The notes beneath the pieces were generated by a model. That model worked only from the letters and a program-made list of their open reading frames with translations, searched no databases and was not told the origin of the DNA. From the NCBI GenBank assembly GCA_964437215.1, contig CAYTFZ010000017.1, positions 1-34,388 on the forward strand: 34,388 nt of DNA, in the 5' to 3' direction. Positions 24,509-33,546 of the stretch are shown in pieces. This stretch comes from JAAYAN01 sp964437215 (GTDB lineage Bacteria > Bacteroidota > Ignavibacteria > Ignavibacteriales > Melioribacteraceae). Each line of letters starts with the position of its first letter. The stretch's first letter is position 1. The position numbers and the translations under genes were made by a program.

Positions 24509-25336
24509 TTAGTGGTTATTATTAGCCAGTTGCGCGATTTTTTGTATCCTTGTTGAAAGCTGGTAAATCTGGTAGGTAATTTTATGATTTGGATTTTTTA
24601 CGATAAAAGGGATCTGAGATATTATAGACTCGGATACTTCTTTTGAAGCCTCAATTACTCCGCCGGATTCAACTGTTTCTTTCAAAAAATGTTCGGCGGC
24701 TTTATTAAAATTTTCGTAGGCTGTTTTGCCTTCTTCTGCATCGGTGGATTTATTTACAACAGCAATTTTATTAATTTCATTCGAATAGGAATTAATGAGT
24801 TTTACCAAAACATAACCGTCCATTATGGATGTAGGTTCCGGTGTGATAACAACAAAAACGTTTCCGGAATTTTTCATTATTTCAAGATTTTCCTCGCTTC
24901 CGCCCGAAGCGCAATCAATAATAACATAATCGTAATCAACGCTTATTCTGTTAATTTGCGCAAACATCGATTTTATTTTCATTTCATTCAGTTTCGGATA
25001 ATCTCTTTTGCCGGAATCGCCGAAGATAATATCAAGATTTTCGGAATAGTTAAAAATAAGCTGGTTCAGCAGCGCATCTCCCCGGAAATATTTCATATAA
25101 GTTAAATCGGGATTATGATTAAGCAGAATATGAATGTTCGAAAAATTGAAATCCATATCAATCAGCAATACCTTTTTATTCATTGCAGATAAAGCAATTG
25201 AGGTGTTAAGAGCCAGAAATGTTTTTCCGGTTCCGCCCTTCCCCGATGCAAAGCTGAAGATATTTTTTCCTGCCCCTGAACTTATCAAAGGGTTTTGCAT
25301 TCTGCTCAGTTCAAATATTCTCTGTGCCTGGTTCAT
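24509..25336 (-). CDS. flhG: Flagellar number regulator FlhG (FleN), MinD-like ATPase
   Basis: Membrane-associated ATPase that limits flagellar number and stimulates the FlhF GTPase. The deviant Walker A box SGKGGTGKT lies at 31-39, the D60/D62 pair in LLIDMDFNFSN and the Walker B D141 in VIIDCASG. The N terminus NQAQRIFELS resembles the activator helix with which FlhG stimulates FlhF. The C terminus (about 255-275) is an amphipathic helix of the MinD membrane-targeting type. At 275 residues the length is normal. Its start overlaps the flhF stop by one base (TAATG), the usual pairing. Confidence 0.95.
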   Translation of the reverse strand: MNQAQRIFELSRMQNPLISSGAGKNIFSFASGKGGTGKTFLALNTSIALSAMNKKVLLIDMDFNFSNIHILLNHNPDLTYMKYFRGDALLNQLIFNYSENLDIIFGDSGKRDYPKLNEMKIKSMFAQINRISVDYDYVIIDCASGGSEENLEIMKNSGNVFVVITPEPTSIMDGYVLVKLINSYSNEINKIAVVNKSTDAEEGKTAYENFNKAAEHFLKETVESGGVIEASKEVSESIISQIPFIVKNPNHKITYQIYQLSTRIQKIAQLANNNH

Positions 25337-26445
25337 TAAATTATTACCTTCCCGGTATAAATAAGATTCGCAATAAATTCGGCATCCGCTGCAAGTATAT
25401 CATCAGGAATTACTTGTCCGTTTGTAAGATATTTTACCGGCTTGTTTATTTTTGCAACAAGATTAAGAATATTCCCGCACGAAACAGCTTCATCCAATTT
25501 TGTAAAAATAAAAGAATCGTAGTTTATAACATTGAATTTTTCGGCAACATCAATCATATTTTTAGATGTGCTTGTTGTGTTTAGCACCAGATAAATTTCA
25601 TCGGCTTTTACAGCCTGCAGAAATTGATTTATACTTTCCAGCAATATTTTATTATTCTGACTTCTGCCAACAGTATCTATAAATATTAAATCTTTTTTCT
25701 TGAACTTATTTACTGCTTTAACTAAATCCGCCGGTTCGTAAGCAACAAGAAAATCAATTCCGCTTACTTCCGAAAAAGTTTTAAGCTGATCGAGCGCCCC
25801 GAGTCTGTATGTATCAATAGAAATCAGACCTATATCAAGTTTGTGTAAAATTTTAGAAATTACCGCAAGCTTTGCAATGCAGGTAGTTTTCCCGACTCCT
25901 GTTGGTCCCACCAGCGAAATTATTTTTGCTTCACCTCTTTTTTCCACCTGAAATGCCGATGTTGGAATTAAAGAACCGATTGTTGAAACAACATAGCTGT
26001 CAATGTTTTTCGGATTAATAAACGCAGTATATTTTTCGAGCTGTTTAATTATTGTCTTTATATTTTCGGGGCTCACATCCCGCTGCGAAAGAGTTTCGGC
26101 AACCGATTCAAATTCATCGCGCAAAGCAGCAGATGTTTTTTGAGGTTTTTCCTGAATATCTTTCTTCGGGATTTCCTTTTCTTTACCGTAAATCTTTTCG
26201 GTAAGCCTTTTTAATTCGGTTTCAAAACTTGCTTTTTTCGGCGCAGATTCTTCTTTTTTTATCTGCGGAGCAGCATCGTAATCATCTTCAGCACCGGATG
26301 TTACTTCAAACATTTTTTCTTTTCCGGCTTTTAAATCGGCTTCAATAATTTTTGTGCTTAAAACTATGGCGTTTTCACCGAGCTCGGCTTTCATTTTTGC
26401 AATTGCTTCTTTTAATGTGGGTGCCAAGTATTTCTTTATCTGCAT
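25336..26445 (-). CDS. flhF: Flagellar placement GTPase FlhF
   Basis: SRP-type GTPase that sets where flagella are built. The 369-residue protein has an N-terminal B domain with acidic, Lys-rich linker (about 1-110) and a C-terminal NG GTPase domain. GTP motifs: P-loop GPTGVGKTT (180-188), DTYRLGALDQ (211-220), DTVGRS (257-262) and TKLDEA (315-320). It sits directly after flhA (adjacent coordinates) and before flhG, the conserved order in bacteria with polar or regulated flagella. Confidence 0.96.
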   Translation of the reverse strand: MQIKKYLAPTLKEAIAKMKAELGENAIVLSTKIIEADLKAGKEKMFEVTSGAEDDYDAAPQIKKEESAPKKASFETELKRLTEKIYGKEKEIPKKDIQEKPQKTSAALRDEFESVAETLSQRDVSPENIKTIIKQLEKYTAFINPKNIDSYVVSTIGSLIPTSAFQVEKRGEAKIISLVGPTGVGKTTCIAKLAVISKILHKLDIGLISIDTYRLGALDQLKTFSEVSGIDFLVAYEPADLVKAVNKFKKKDLIFIDTVGRSQNNKILLESINQFLQAVKADEIYLVLNTTSTSKNMIDVAEKFNVINYDSFIFTKLDEAVSCGNILNLVAKINKPVKYLTNGQVIPDDILAADAEFIANLIYTGKVII

Positions 26446-28491
26446 TTACACCTCAATTTTTCCAACAAATTCGAGATCAACATTTGCCGGCAGTTCTGTA
26501 TACGAAACCACAATAACTTCAGGATATGTTGAATTTATTAATCTGTAAAAATACGGACGTATTGTTGCCGAAGTAATTATCAGAGGCAAATAGCCCAAAT
26601 CCTTAAAACGATTAATGTTAAGGTCAATAGATCTGTTTAATGAATTTAACATCTCGGAATTAAGCCCTAAAGTCTGTACAGCTTCTTTTTGCTTTGAAAG
26701 AGCATCTGTTATAAAACTTTCGAGCGATTCACTTACGGCTGCGCAATGAATTATTCCATTATAGTCTTTATAAAGATTTGCTATAGTATCGGACAAAGAG
26801 TGGCGGACATACTCTGTAAGCACATCAACATTTTTTGTAACTTTCGAGTAATCGATTAATGATTCGAGAATCTGAACTAAATCTTTTATCGGAATCTGCT
26901 CTCTCAAGAGATTTTGCAACACTTTTTGAATTGTTCCCAAAGGCAAAACATCCGGATTAATATCTTCAATTACTGCTGGATATTCGGCTTTTAAATTTTC
27001 GAGCAGTTTTTTAACTGATTGTCGCGTAAGGATTTTATCAAAATTCTTTTTAATTGTTTCCTGAAGATGGGTTGAAAGCACCGAAATACTGTCCACAACC
27101 GTATATCCCAATAGCTCGGCACGATCCTTTTCCTGTTCGCTAATCCAGTATGCTTCCAAGTTAAAAGCGGGATCGGTGGATGGAATTCCTGTCAGTTTTT
27201 CTTCTACGGATCCGGGATTCATTGCCATATATCTATCGCTGTAAATTTCGTAATGAGCAACAACATTTCCTTTAATCTTAATAATATATTCATTGGCGTT
27301 AAGCTGTAAGTTATCGCGCACCCGCACCGGCGGAACCAGAACACCGTATTCCAATGCTATATATTTTCGCGTGCTGGCAATTTTCTGAAACAGATTGCCG
27401 CCTTGATTTTCATCTACCAAGGAGATTAATCCGTAACCGATTTCAATTTCAATCGGGTCAACCTGAAGGTATTCTTCAACTTTTTCTTCCTTCGATTCGG
27501 AAGTTTCTGTAGTTTCTTCAGTTACAGTTTCTTCTTTTTCGGTAATTTTATTCTTGCTTACAAAAAACGTTATCGCTCCGAGAACTCCTCCTAAAAACAG
27601 AAAAGGAACTGTTGGCATACCGGGTATTATTGCAAAAAGAAAAAGCGTTCCTGTAACCGTACCCAGTACGCGCGGATTTGTAAAAAGCTGATTCCTAATC
27701 TGAGAATCGAGAGAAACACCGCCTGCGCTTTTTGTTACAACCATTGCGGCAGAAGTAGCAATAAGCAAAGCTGGAACCTGCGAAACCAGACCATCACCGA
27801 TTGTAAGAATAGTGTAAGCCTGCAGAGCTTCGGTAATTTCCATTCCGCGCTGGGCAACCCCAATTACTATTCCGCCTATAATATTTATTCCTGTAATAAG
27901 CAAACCTGCAATAGCATCTCCTTTAACAAATTTGCTTGCACCGTCCATCGAACCGTAAAATTCAGCTTCGCGTGCAATATTTTCTCTGCGTTTTCTTGCT
28001 TCTCCTTCATTAATCAATCCTGTATTAAGATCGGCATCTATTGCCATCTGTTTACCGGGCATGGCGTCTAATGTAAATCTTGCAGCCACTTCCGATATTC
28101 TTCCCGAACCTTTTACAATTACAACAAATTGAACGATTAACAGAATCAGGAAAATTATAAATCCTACAACATAGCTTCCGCCTACAACAAACTGGCCGAA
28201 AGTTTCTATTACTTTTCCGGCATAACCTTCAATTAGAATTAGTCTTGTTGAGCTAATATTTAACGATAGGCGGAAGAGTGTTGTAACAAGCAGCAACCCT
28301 GGAAAAACAGAAATATCGAGAGGTGAATTTATATAAAGAGAAACAATCAATAACAAAATTGCAAAGGATATATTCAACGCCAGAAAAAAATCGAGCATCA
28401 TTGCCGGCAATGGGATTATCATCAATCCGAGAATAAATATTATTCCGAATGCCAGTAAAATATCGCTGTTTTTAAGTAACCGCTGAATCAT
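26446..28491 (-). CDS. flhA: Flagellar export gate protein FlhA
   Basis: Major inner-membrane component of the flagellar type III export gate. The 681-residue protein has the N-terminal membrane half (about eight helices, 1-330). It includes the family signature ISEVAARFTLDAMPGKQMAI between membrane segments, which is near the proton-linked region, and a large C-terminal cytoplasmic domain that binds chaperone-cargo complexes. A Glu/Thr-rich linker (about 317-340) joins the halves. It follows flhB by three bases and precedes flhF. Confidence 0.97.
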   Translation of the reverse strand: MIQRLLKNSDILLAFGIIFILGLMIIPLPAMMLDFFLALNISFAILLLIVSLYINSPLDISVFPGLLLVTTLFRLSLNISSTRLILIEGYAGKVIETFGQFVVGGSYVVGFIIFLILLIVQFVVIVKGSGRISEVAARFTLDAMPGKQMAIDADLNTGLINEGEARKRRENIAREAEFYGSMDGASKFVKGDAIAGLLITGINIIGGIVIGVAQRGMEITEALQAYTILTIGDGLVSQVPALLIATSAAMVVTKSAGGVSLDSQIRNQLFTNPRVLGTVTGTLFLFAIIPGMPTVPFLFLGGVLGAITFFVSKNKITEKEETVTEETTETSESKEEKVEEYLQVDPIEIEIGYGLISLVDENQGGNLFQKIASTRKYIALEYGVLVPPVRVRDNLQLNANEYIIKIKGNVVAHYEIYSDRYMAMNPGSVEEKLTGIPSTDPAFNLEAYWISEQEKDRAELLGYTVVDSISVLSTHLQETIKKNFDKILTRQSVKKLLENLKAEYPAVIEDINPDVLPLGTIQKVLQNLLREQIPIKDLVQILESLIDYSKVTKNVDVLTEYVRHSLSDTIANLYKDYNGIIHCAAVSESLESFITDALSKQKEAVQTLGLNSEMLNSLNRSIDLNINRFKDLGYLPLIITSATIRPYFYRLINSTYPEVIVVSYTELPANVDLEFVGKIEV

Positions 28492-28494
28492 ATT

Positions 28495-29577
28495 TTATAC
28501 TATACTTTTTTTGTATGTGTTTTTTAGCTGATAAATGTATGCCAATATTTGTGCCACAGCCTGGAACAATTCTTCCGGAACTTCATCCCCTATTTCGCAC
28601 ATTTTATATAAAGAACGGGCAAGATAAACATCTTCGTGCAAAGGAACATCATTTTCTTTGGCTATTTCCTTTATTTTCTGAGCAATTAAATCGGCACCTT
28701 TAGCAACAACTTTAGGGGCGCTGTCTTTTCCCATTTCGTATTTCAACGCAACAGCAAAGTGAGTAGGGTTGGTAATTACCACATCGGCTTTCGGAACTTC
28801 TTTCATCATTCTTCTGTGAGCCATTATCATCTGTTTCTGCTTGATTTTTCCTTTTACCGCCGGATCGCCTTCCTGTTGCTTAAATTCTTCCTTAACTTCC
28901 TGTTTTGTCATCATAAGGTCTTTTTTATGTTTAAACTTCTGATAAGCAAAATCGGAAGCAGCAATGGCAATGTAAACTAATGCAACTTTCCATAAAAATT
29001 TTACTGTCGTATCTATCATAAACGACACTATCTCTTCAACCGAGAAATCTACTAATCCTACAGACTGAACTATTGTATCGCTTAAAATCCAGTAAGCAAA
29101 AAGGCTGATTATAACCAGTTTTATAATTGATTTAGTAACCTCTACAATTGAATGAGATGAAAACATTACCCTTTTCAATCCCGAGACCGGGTTAAACTTC
29201 GAAAATTTTGGAGCTAAAGCTTTAAAGGCAAAATGAAAGCCGACCTGCGCAAAACCTGCAGCCAGTGAAACCATGATAAGAACAATAAAAAAAGGAGCCA
29301 TTATTGACAAAAAATACAAAAAACCCTTTGCACTGTATACCTGAAGAAGGTTAACATTTACTTCCAGTTTATCGAGCGAGCCGAAAATATATGTTGCAAG
29401 CCAGCTTATCTTTTCACCAATCTGGGTTTTATAAAAATATATTATCATTAAACCCGAAAGAAATATTGCCAGCGAATTAATTTCGGTACTTTTGGCAACC
29501 TGACCTTTTTCACGGCTTTCTTCAAGCCTCTTGCTGGTAGCTTGTTCGGTTTTTTCCTGGCCGTCCGATTCTGCCAT
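28495..29577 (-). CDS. flhB: Flagellar export switch protein FlhB
   Basis: Export gate protein that changes secretion specificity from rod/hook to filament substrates. The 360-residue protein starts with the typical polar N terminus (AESDGQEKTEQATSKRLEESREKGQ), has four membrane helices (about 33-50, 85-110, 148-168, 190-210) and a cytoplasmic domain. The autocleavage motif is N270-P271-T272-H273 (VVITNPTHFAVAL). The length is normal. It starts one base after the fliR stop and is followed by flhA. Confidence 0.97.
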   Translation of the reverse strand: MAESDGQEKTEQATSKRLEESREKGQVAKSTEINSLAIFLSGLMIIYFYKTQIGEKISWLATYIFGSLDKLEVNVNLLQVYSAKGFLYFLSIMAPFFIVLIMVSLAAGFAQVGFHFAFKALAPKFSKFNPVSGLKRVMFSSHSIVEVTKSIIKLVIISLFAYWILSDTIVQSVGLVDFSVEEIVSFMIDTTVKFLWKVALVYIAIAASDFAYQKFKHKKDLMMTKQEVKEEFKQQEGDPAVKGKIKQKQMIMAHRRMMKEVPKADVVITNPTHFAVALKYEMGKDSAPKVVAKGADLIAQKIKEIAKENDVPLHEDVYLARSLYKMCEIGDEVPEELFQAVAQILAYIYQLKNTYKKSIV

Positions 29578-29578
29578 A

Positions 29579-30352
29579 TTACGTACTCATCGCTTTAATT
29601 AGTGTTAAAAGCTTATCTTCGTAATCAATAAGAAGACTTTTCATTATGTACACATAGGCAGGAATAAGGGTTGATAAAAGCAAAAATCCCAGACCTATTT
29701 TTAACGGGAACATCACAAAAAGAATTTGCATCTGAGGGATTACACGCGCCATAACGCCCGAAGCTACATTCAAGAGGAAAAATGATACAATTATAGGTGC
29801 CGAAATTTTAACTGCTATTATAAATATTCCTCCGGCATATTTTATAAGCAAAGAAACAACTTCGCCGTTTACCGAATAATGCCCGAGCGGAATGAGTTTA
29901 AAAGAAACACCCAAAGCGCTAATAATAAAATGATGTCCGTTAATTAAAACGAAAATTAATGTAGCAATCAGAGCAAGAACAGATCCTATAATATTGCTTT
30001 CTGCTTCGGAATTCATATCAAACATCGATGCGGCTCCAAGCCCCATATCATTTCCTATAAGAAGTCCGGCATACGAAAAGCCGTAGAAAACAAAATTAAG
30101 TGAAAACCCGATAATTATTCCTGTAAGCATTTCTTTAATACCGATAATTGCAAGCGGAATAAGCCCCATATTAACATCATAATTAAAATCGCGGATTGTA
30201 AACATAACCATATAAGTTATTATCATTGAAAGAAGAAGACGCGAAATTCCGGGGACAACGGTTTGGCTGAAAACCGGTACAGTAAAAAGGATTGCGGCTA
30301 CTCTTAAAAACACTAAAAAACCGCGGATAAAATCGTTAACAAGAATGTCCAT
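29579..30352 (-). CDS. fliR: Flagellar export gate protein FliR
   Basis: Membrane protein of the flagellar export gate, forming a shell with FliP and FliQ. The 257-residue hydrophobic protein has about six membrane helices and typical features such as the VLRVAAI... N-terminal style, GIIIGFSLNFVFYGFSYAGLLIG and the later FFLLNVASGVMARVIPQMQI. It starts with a one-base overlap on fliQ and runs into flhB. Two-gene fusions of fliR-flhB occur elsewhere; here they are separate. Confidence 0.95.
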   Translation of the reverse strand: MDILVNDFIRGFLVFLRVAAILFTVPVFSQTVVPGISRLLLSMIITYMVMFTIRDFNYDVNMGLIPLAIIGIKEMLTGIIIGFSLNFVFYGFSYAGLLIGNDMGLGAASMFDMNSEAESNIIGSVLALIATLIFVLINGHHFIISALGVSFKLIPLGHYSVNGEVVSLLIKYAGGIFIIAVKISAPIIVSFFLLNVASGVMARVIPQMQILFVMFPLKIGLGFLLLSTLIPAYVYIMKSLLIDYEDKLLTLIKAMST

Positions 30353-30621
30353 TATTGCAACACGGTTACAATTAAATTAAAAACTTTATGAGTCATCGAA
30401 ATCAGCTTATCTGCAATAAACGGCATCATTACAACAACGGCTATAATTGTAATTACTATCTTAGGAACAAATGTAAGAGTCATTTCCTGGATTGATGTTG
30501 CAGCCTGAAAAATTGAAATTATTACGCCTATTACAAGCCCCACACCCAATATAGGCAGCAGTATTAAAAGCACATCGTAAAAAACTTCGGTAAGCAGACT
30601 GATTACAAGTTCGAGGTTCAT
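30352..30621 (-). CDS. fliQ: Flagellar export gate protein FliQ
   Basis: Small export-gate membrane protein of 89 residues with two helices (about 15-38 and 52-74). It has the typical run AATSIQEMTLTFVPKI between them. The start is the ATG at 30621, which overlaps the fliP stop by one base; a longer frame start at 30663 would lie inside fliP and is not used. It runs into fliR with the same kind of overlap. Confidence 0.95.
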   Translation of the reverse strand: MNLELVISLLTEVFYDVLLILLPILGVGLVIGVIISIFQAATSIQEMTLTFVPKIVITIIAVVVMMPFIADKLISMTHKVFNLIVTVLQ

Positions 30622-31376
30622 TATACAAAACTCCTTAACAGCGACGCCACAATCAGATTCCATCCGTCCACAAGAACAAAAAGCAGTATTTTAAACGGAA
30701 GCGCTACCATCATCGGGGGTATCATCATCATACCCATCGACATTAAAATACTCGATACAATCATATCTATCATCAAAAACGGAATAAAAAGGAAAAAACC
30801 TATTATAAATCCAGCCCTCAGTTCGCTAATTACAAAAGAAGGTATAAGAATAAAAACTGGAATATCCTGACGCGATTGAGGTTTTGGCATTTCGTTAAAA
30901 CTTATAAACATTGCAAGGTCTTCTTCTCTTGTATGTTTCAGCATAAATTCGCGCATGGGATTTATTGCGTTCGTGCTTGCAGAATCGAGCGTTATTTTCC
31001 CGTCGAGATACGGCTGAAGCGCGGTATCGTTTATTTTATTTATTGTCGGGTTCATAATAAAAACTGTTAAAAACAATGCAAGTCCCGCAAGAACCTGATT
31101 CGGCGGCATCTGCATTGTACCAAGCGCGTTCCTTAAGAAATAAAATGCTATTATTATTCTAAGATACGAAGTAGTCATAATAATAATAGAAGGAGCCAGA
31201 GAAAGTATTGTCATTAAAAGCAATATCTGTAGAGTTACTGCTACATCTTTAGGATTGTCGGCTGTTCCAACATCTACATTTATTTTAGGGATTGGGATGG
31301 TTGTGCTTTGCTGGCTGAAAATATCTGATGATGAAAACCAGGCAAATAATATCAGCAGAAAAAGAATCCTTTTCAT
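30621..31376 (-). CDS. fliP: Flagellar export gate protein FliP
   Basis: Core membrane protein of the flagellar export channel. The 251-residue protein has a cleavable signal peptide (MKRILFLLILFAWFSSSDIFS), as in E. coli FliP. It has the family runs TSYLRIIIAFYFLRNALGTM, PPNQVLAGLALFLT and the C-terminal SMGMMMIPPMMVALPFKILL. It overlaps the fliO stop by four bases (ATGA) and the fliQ start by one. Its place in fliOPQR-flhBA is universal. Confidence 0.97.
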   Translation of the reverse strand: MKRILFLLILFAWFSSSDIFSQQSTTIPIPKINVDVGTADNPKDVAVTLQILLLMTILSLAPSIIIMTTSYLRIIIAFYFLRNALGTMQMPPNQVLAGLALFLTVFIMNPTINKINDTALQPYLDGKITLDSASTNAINPMREFMLKHTREEDLAMFISFNEMPKPQSRQDIPVFILIPSFVISELRAGFIIGFFLFIPFLMIDMIVSSILMSMGMMMIPPMMVALPFKILLFVLVDGWNLIVASLLRSFV

Positions 31377-31717
31377 TTCACCCTCAAATTCTTTTTCAAA
31401 ATTTCCATAAAGCTGCCTCCGGAAATTTTTTCTTCGGCGGAATTTAATTCAGTTTCGTCGCAATCAAGTTTATCAAGAAGAGTGATAGAATTATCGCAAA
31501 CCCCCAGTATGTATATTTTATCTTTTATTTTTACCGCGGAAACCATTTTTTTAGGCGCAAGCCCCTGGGTGGAAATAACATTAATTTTAATCTTACCCGA
31601 AATATTTTTATCGAAAGCATAAAGATATTTCCTGACAAAATAAAGCAGTAAATACATAACCCCGAGCAAAATGCCCAGAATGAAGAATAATTTGAGAATT
31701 TCGCCTGCATAGCTCAT
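31373..31717 (-). CDS. fliO: Flagellar protein FliO
   Basis: Small single-span protein that helps FliP assemble. The 114-residue protein has an N-terminal membrane helix (about 8-28), then a beta-rich cytoplasmic domain with the typical VISTQGLAPKKMVSAVKIKDKIYILGV. It overlaps fliN by one base and fliP by four. FliO is poorly conserved, so the call leans partly on position between fliN and fliP, but the domain pattern agrees. Confidence 0.88.
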   Translation of the reverse strand: MSYAGEILKLFFILGILLGVMYLLLYFVRKYLYAFDKNISGKIKINVISTQGLAPKKMVSAVKIKDKIYILGVCDNSITLLDKLDCDETELNSAEEKISGGSFMEILKKNLRVK

Positions 31718-32112
31718 TATTGCATTCCTTTCAGCCGTTCGCTCGATTCAATAAGGTTTGTAATTCGTATTCCGAAATGCTTGTCGATAACAACAACTTC
31801 GCCTTCGGCTATTTTTTTATTATTCACAAAAATATCAACCGGTTCGCTCGCAAGTTTATCCAATTCAATAACATATCCTCTTTCCAATTCAAGGATATCT
31901 TTTATCATCATCGTTGTTCTTCCAAGCTCTATGTAAACATTAAGTTTTAGGTCTTTAAGAAAATCAATCTTGCTGTCGTCCACATAGCCTTTTTTGTTCG
32001 ATTCGTCAAACTCCGGGAAATCTGCCACGCTTGCTTCAAAAGCTGATCCGCTGCCCGAAGCTGCCTGTCCGGCAATCTCTTCCGCATTATTTTCTATATT
32101 GTCATTTGCCAT
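31717..32112 (-). CDS. fliN: Flagellar switch protein FliN
   Basis: C-ring component that changes the direction or speed of rotation. The 131-residue protein has a low-complexity, acidic N terminus (about 1-50), then a SpoA domain (about 55-125). That domain includes LNVYIELGRTTMMIKDILEL, LDKLASEPVDIFVNNKKIAEGEV and VIDKHFGIRIT. It lies six bases after fliM, its partner, and overlaps fliO by one base. Confidence 0.95.
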   Translation of the reverse strand: MANDNIENNAEEIAGQAASGSGSAFEASVADFPEFDESNKKGYVDDSKIDFLKDLKLNVYIELGRTTMMIKDILELERGYVIELDKLASEPVDIFVNNKKIAEGEVVVIDKHFGIRITNLIESSERLKGMQ

Positions 32113-32118
32113 TTTGCG

Positions 32119-33096
32119 TTACTCCTTTTTCTCTATTCTTCTTGATATTTTAATTGCTTTTTTCCCGTTTACCGTTCCCGTAGTTCCGGCAAAGGCTTCT
32201 TTATCTTCAATAAGCACTTTCATCTCTTCGCCAACTCTGTTTTGTAAAAGAAGAATGTCGCCTTTTTCCAGCTCCATAATTTCTTTCATCGATACCACTG
32301 CCTTGCCGAACTCAACAGTAATGTTCATATGTGTTTTTGTTAAATGCTTCATAAGAATATTGCGTGCGGTTGTTCCTTCGTATTTTGCCGGACGGATTGT
32401 TGATAAACTCTGGCTCGACATTTTTGATAAAATCGTATCGAAAGCAAAGGTTGCAAAACATAAGTTCATCAAATACGATTGTTCGCCGATAAACAATTCA
32501 AAAGAAATAAGCAGAACGCTTTCGCTTTGTGATGTAATCTGCGCAAAATCAATATCCGGTTCAAAACGCTCTACCTGAAAATCGTAATCGCCTATTATCT
32601 GCCAGGCTTTGCGCAAATCCTGCATAATTTTTTGAACTATCACGTAAAGCACTTTCTGCTCTATCGGGGTAATCATCTTCGAAGTTTTAGTTCCTAAACC
32701 GTTGCCGCCTAAAAGTCTGTCCACAAATGAAAGCGCTAATTCGGGACTAAGTTCAAGAATTCCTTTAATATCGGTATTTGCAAGATCGAAAGTAAAAAGA
32801 CAGGCGGGGTTTGAAACTGATAAAACGTATTCCGAATAATATATCTGATCGACAGAAATTACATTTATGTTTATTATTGTCTGTAAACGCGCCATCAGGA
32901 ACGAGCTGAAACCTTCGGCAAAGTTTTCGTGAATATTTCTTATAGTGCGGAGCTGGTTTTTCGAAATTCTGTTAGGAAGACGAAAATCGAACGGGATAAT
33001 CTCTTTATCGGGCGTCGCCTCTTCAGGCTCTTCCCCTCCCGTTTTCATATTATTCAGCAGTTGGTCTATTTCACTCTGCGATAATACTTCTGCCAT
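32119..33096 (-). CDS. fliM: Flagellar switch protein FliM
   Basis: Main C-ring protein that receives phospho-CheY and contacts FliG. The 325-residue protein begins with the CheY-binding style N terminus MAEVLSQSEIDQLLNNMKTG. It has the middle domain (about 40-230, with NRISKNQLRTIRNIHENFAEGFSS) and a C-terminal SpoA domain (about 245-315, ITVEFGKAVVSMKEIMELEKGD). The length is normal. It is the first gene of the train; an AGG lies about nine bases before its ATG. The gene for CheY, and fliG, are not in the window. Confidence 0.97.
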   Translation of the reverse strand: MAEVLSQSEIDQLLNNMKTGGEEPEEATPDKEIIPFDFRLPNRISKNQLRTIRNIHENFAEGFSSFLMARLQTIININVISVDQIYYSEYVLSVSNPACLFTFDLANTDIKGILELSPELALSFVDRLLGGNGLGTKTSKMITPIEQKVLYVIVQKIMQDLRKAWQIIGDYDFQVERFEPDIDFAQITSQSESVLLISFELFIGEQSYLMNLCFATFAFDTILSKMSSQSLSTIRPAKYEGTTARNILMKHLTKTHMNITVEFGKAVVSMKEIMELEKGDILLLQNRVGEEMKVLIEDKEAFAGTTGTVNGKKAIKISRRIEKKE

Positions 33097-33171
33097 AAAA
33101 ATACCTGTTTATTATTAACAGATAAATTGCAAACAATAGATATGCCACGAGCAATAAAGAAAGAAACCGGA

Positions 33172-33180
33172 AGTATAACA
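33172..33180 (-). promoter_or_regulatory. Candidate extended -10 promoter for the fliM operon
   Basis: On the minus strand TGTTATACT (33180-33172) fits an extended -10 (TGn then TATACT, 5 of 6 to consensus). No -35 match lies at 17 bases upstream. It would give a leader of about 70 bases before fliM. The evidence is weak. Confidence 0.2.
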
Positions 33181-33483
33181 GAGTAAAAACAGGAGTTGAG
33201 CTAAATGTTTTGGCTAATATTAAACACGTGCTTAATAATTAAAAGAGAAAAGAAAACTTTCTTTAACTGCAATTATCTCTTGAGTCGTATATAATTCTTA
33301 TTTTAACAATTATTTATTATTTTCTGTAAAATTCTCTTTTATTTTTATATAAAATTTACCTATGTTATTATTAATTAAATTCTTAATGAAGATAAATTAA
33401 AAATTAAAGGTTGTTGTCTGGGCAGTACTAATACTTTTTTTTTGGAAAAAATATTTTGGCAAAAAATAAATAACATAAATAAA

Positions 33484-33500
33484 GTTTGTTAAAAACAAAC
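33484..33500. repeat. Perfect 7-bp inverted repeat before the lipoprotein gene
   Basis: GTTTGTT and AACAAAC are separated by three A bases, 46 bases before the lipoprotein start. It could be an operator or a weak hairpin; there is no T-run of terminator type after it. Confidence 0.35.
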
Positions 33501-33546
33501 TCGCGCCGGGCAACAAATTTGAAGCGGGAAAAACACAGGAAAAACA

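Larger units (their letters stand above)
33097..33546. other. Divergent promoter region between fliM and the lipoprotein gene
   Basis: About 450 bases, very AT-rich, with no gene I can support on either strand. fliM starts to the left and the lipoprotein to the right, so it must hold at least two promoters. No sigma-54 GG-N10-GC and no good sigma-28 match is visible for fliM. A candidate extended -10 is listed separately, and a perfect inverted repeat lies at 33484-33500 before the lipoprotein. Confidence 0.6.

Noticed and set aside
24689..25105. 138-residue plus-strand frame opposite flhG
   Set aside because: No motifs and full overlap with the MinD-type ATPase gene.
31994..32578. 194-residue plus-strand frame opposite fliN and fliM
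   Set aside because: Ser/Phe/Ile-rich composition typical of antisense frames, and it spans two well-supported genes.
33121..33160. TGGCATA...TTTGCA on the minus strand before fliM as a sigma-54 promoter
   Set aside because: The GG to GC spacing is 14 bases rather than 10.
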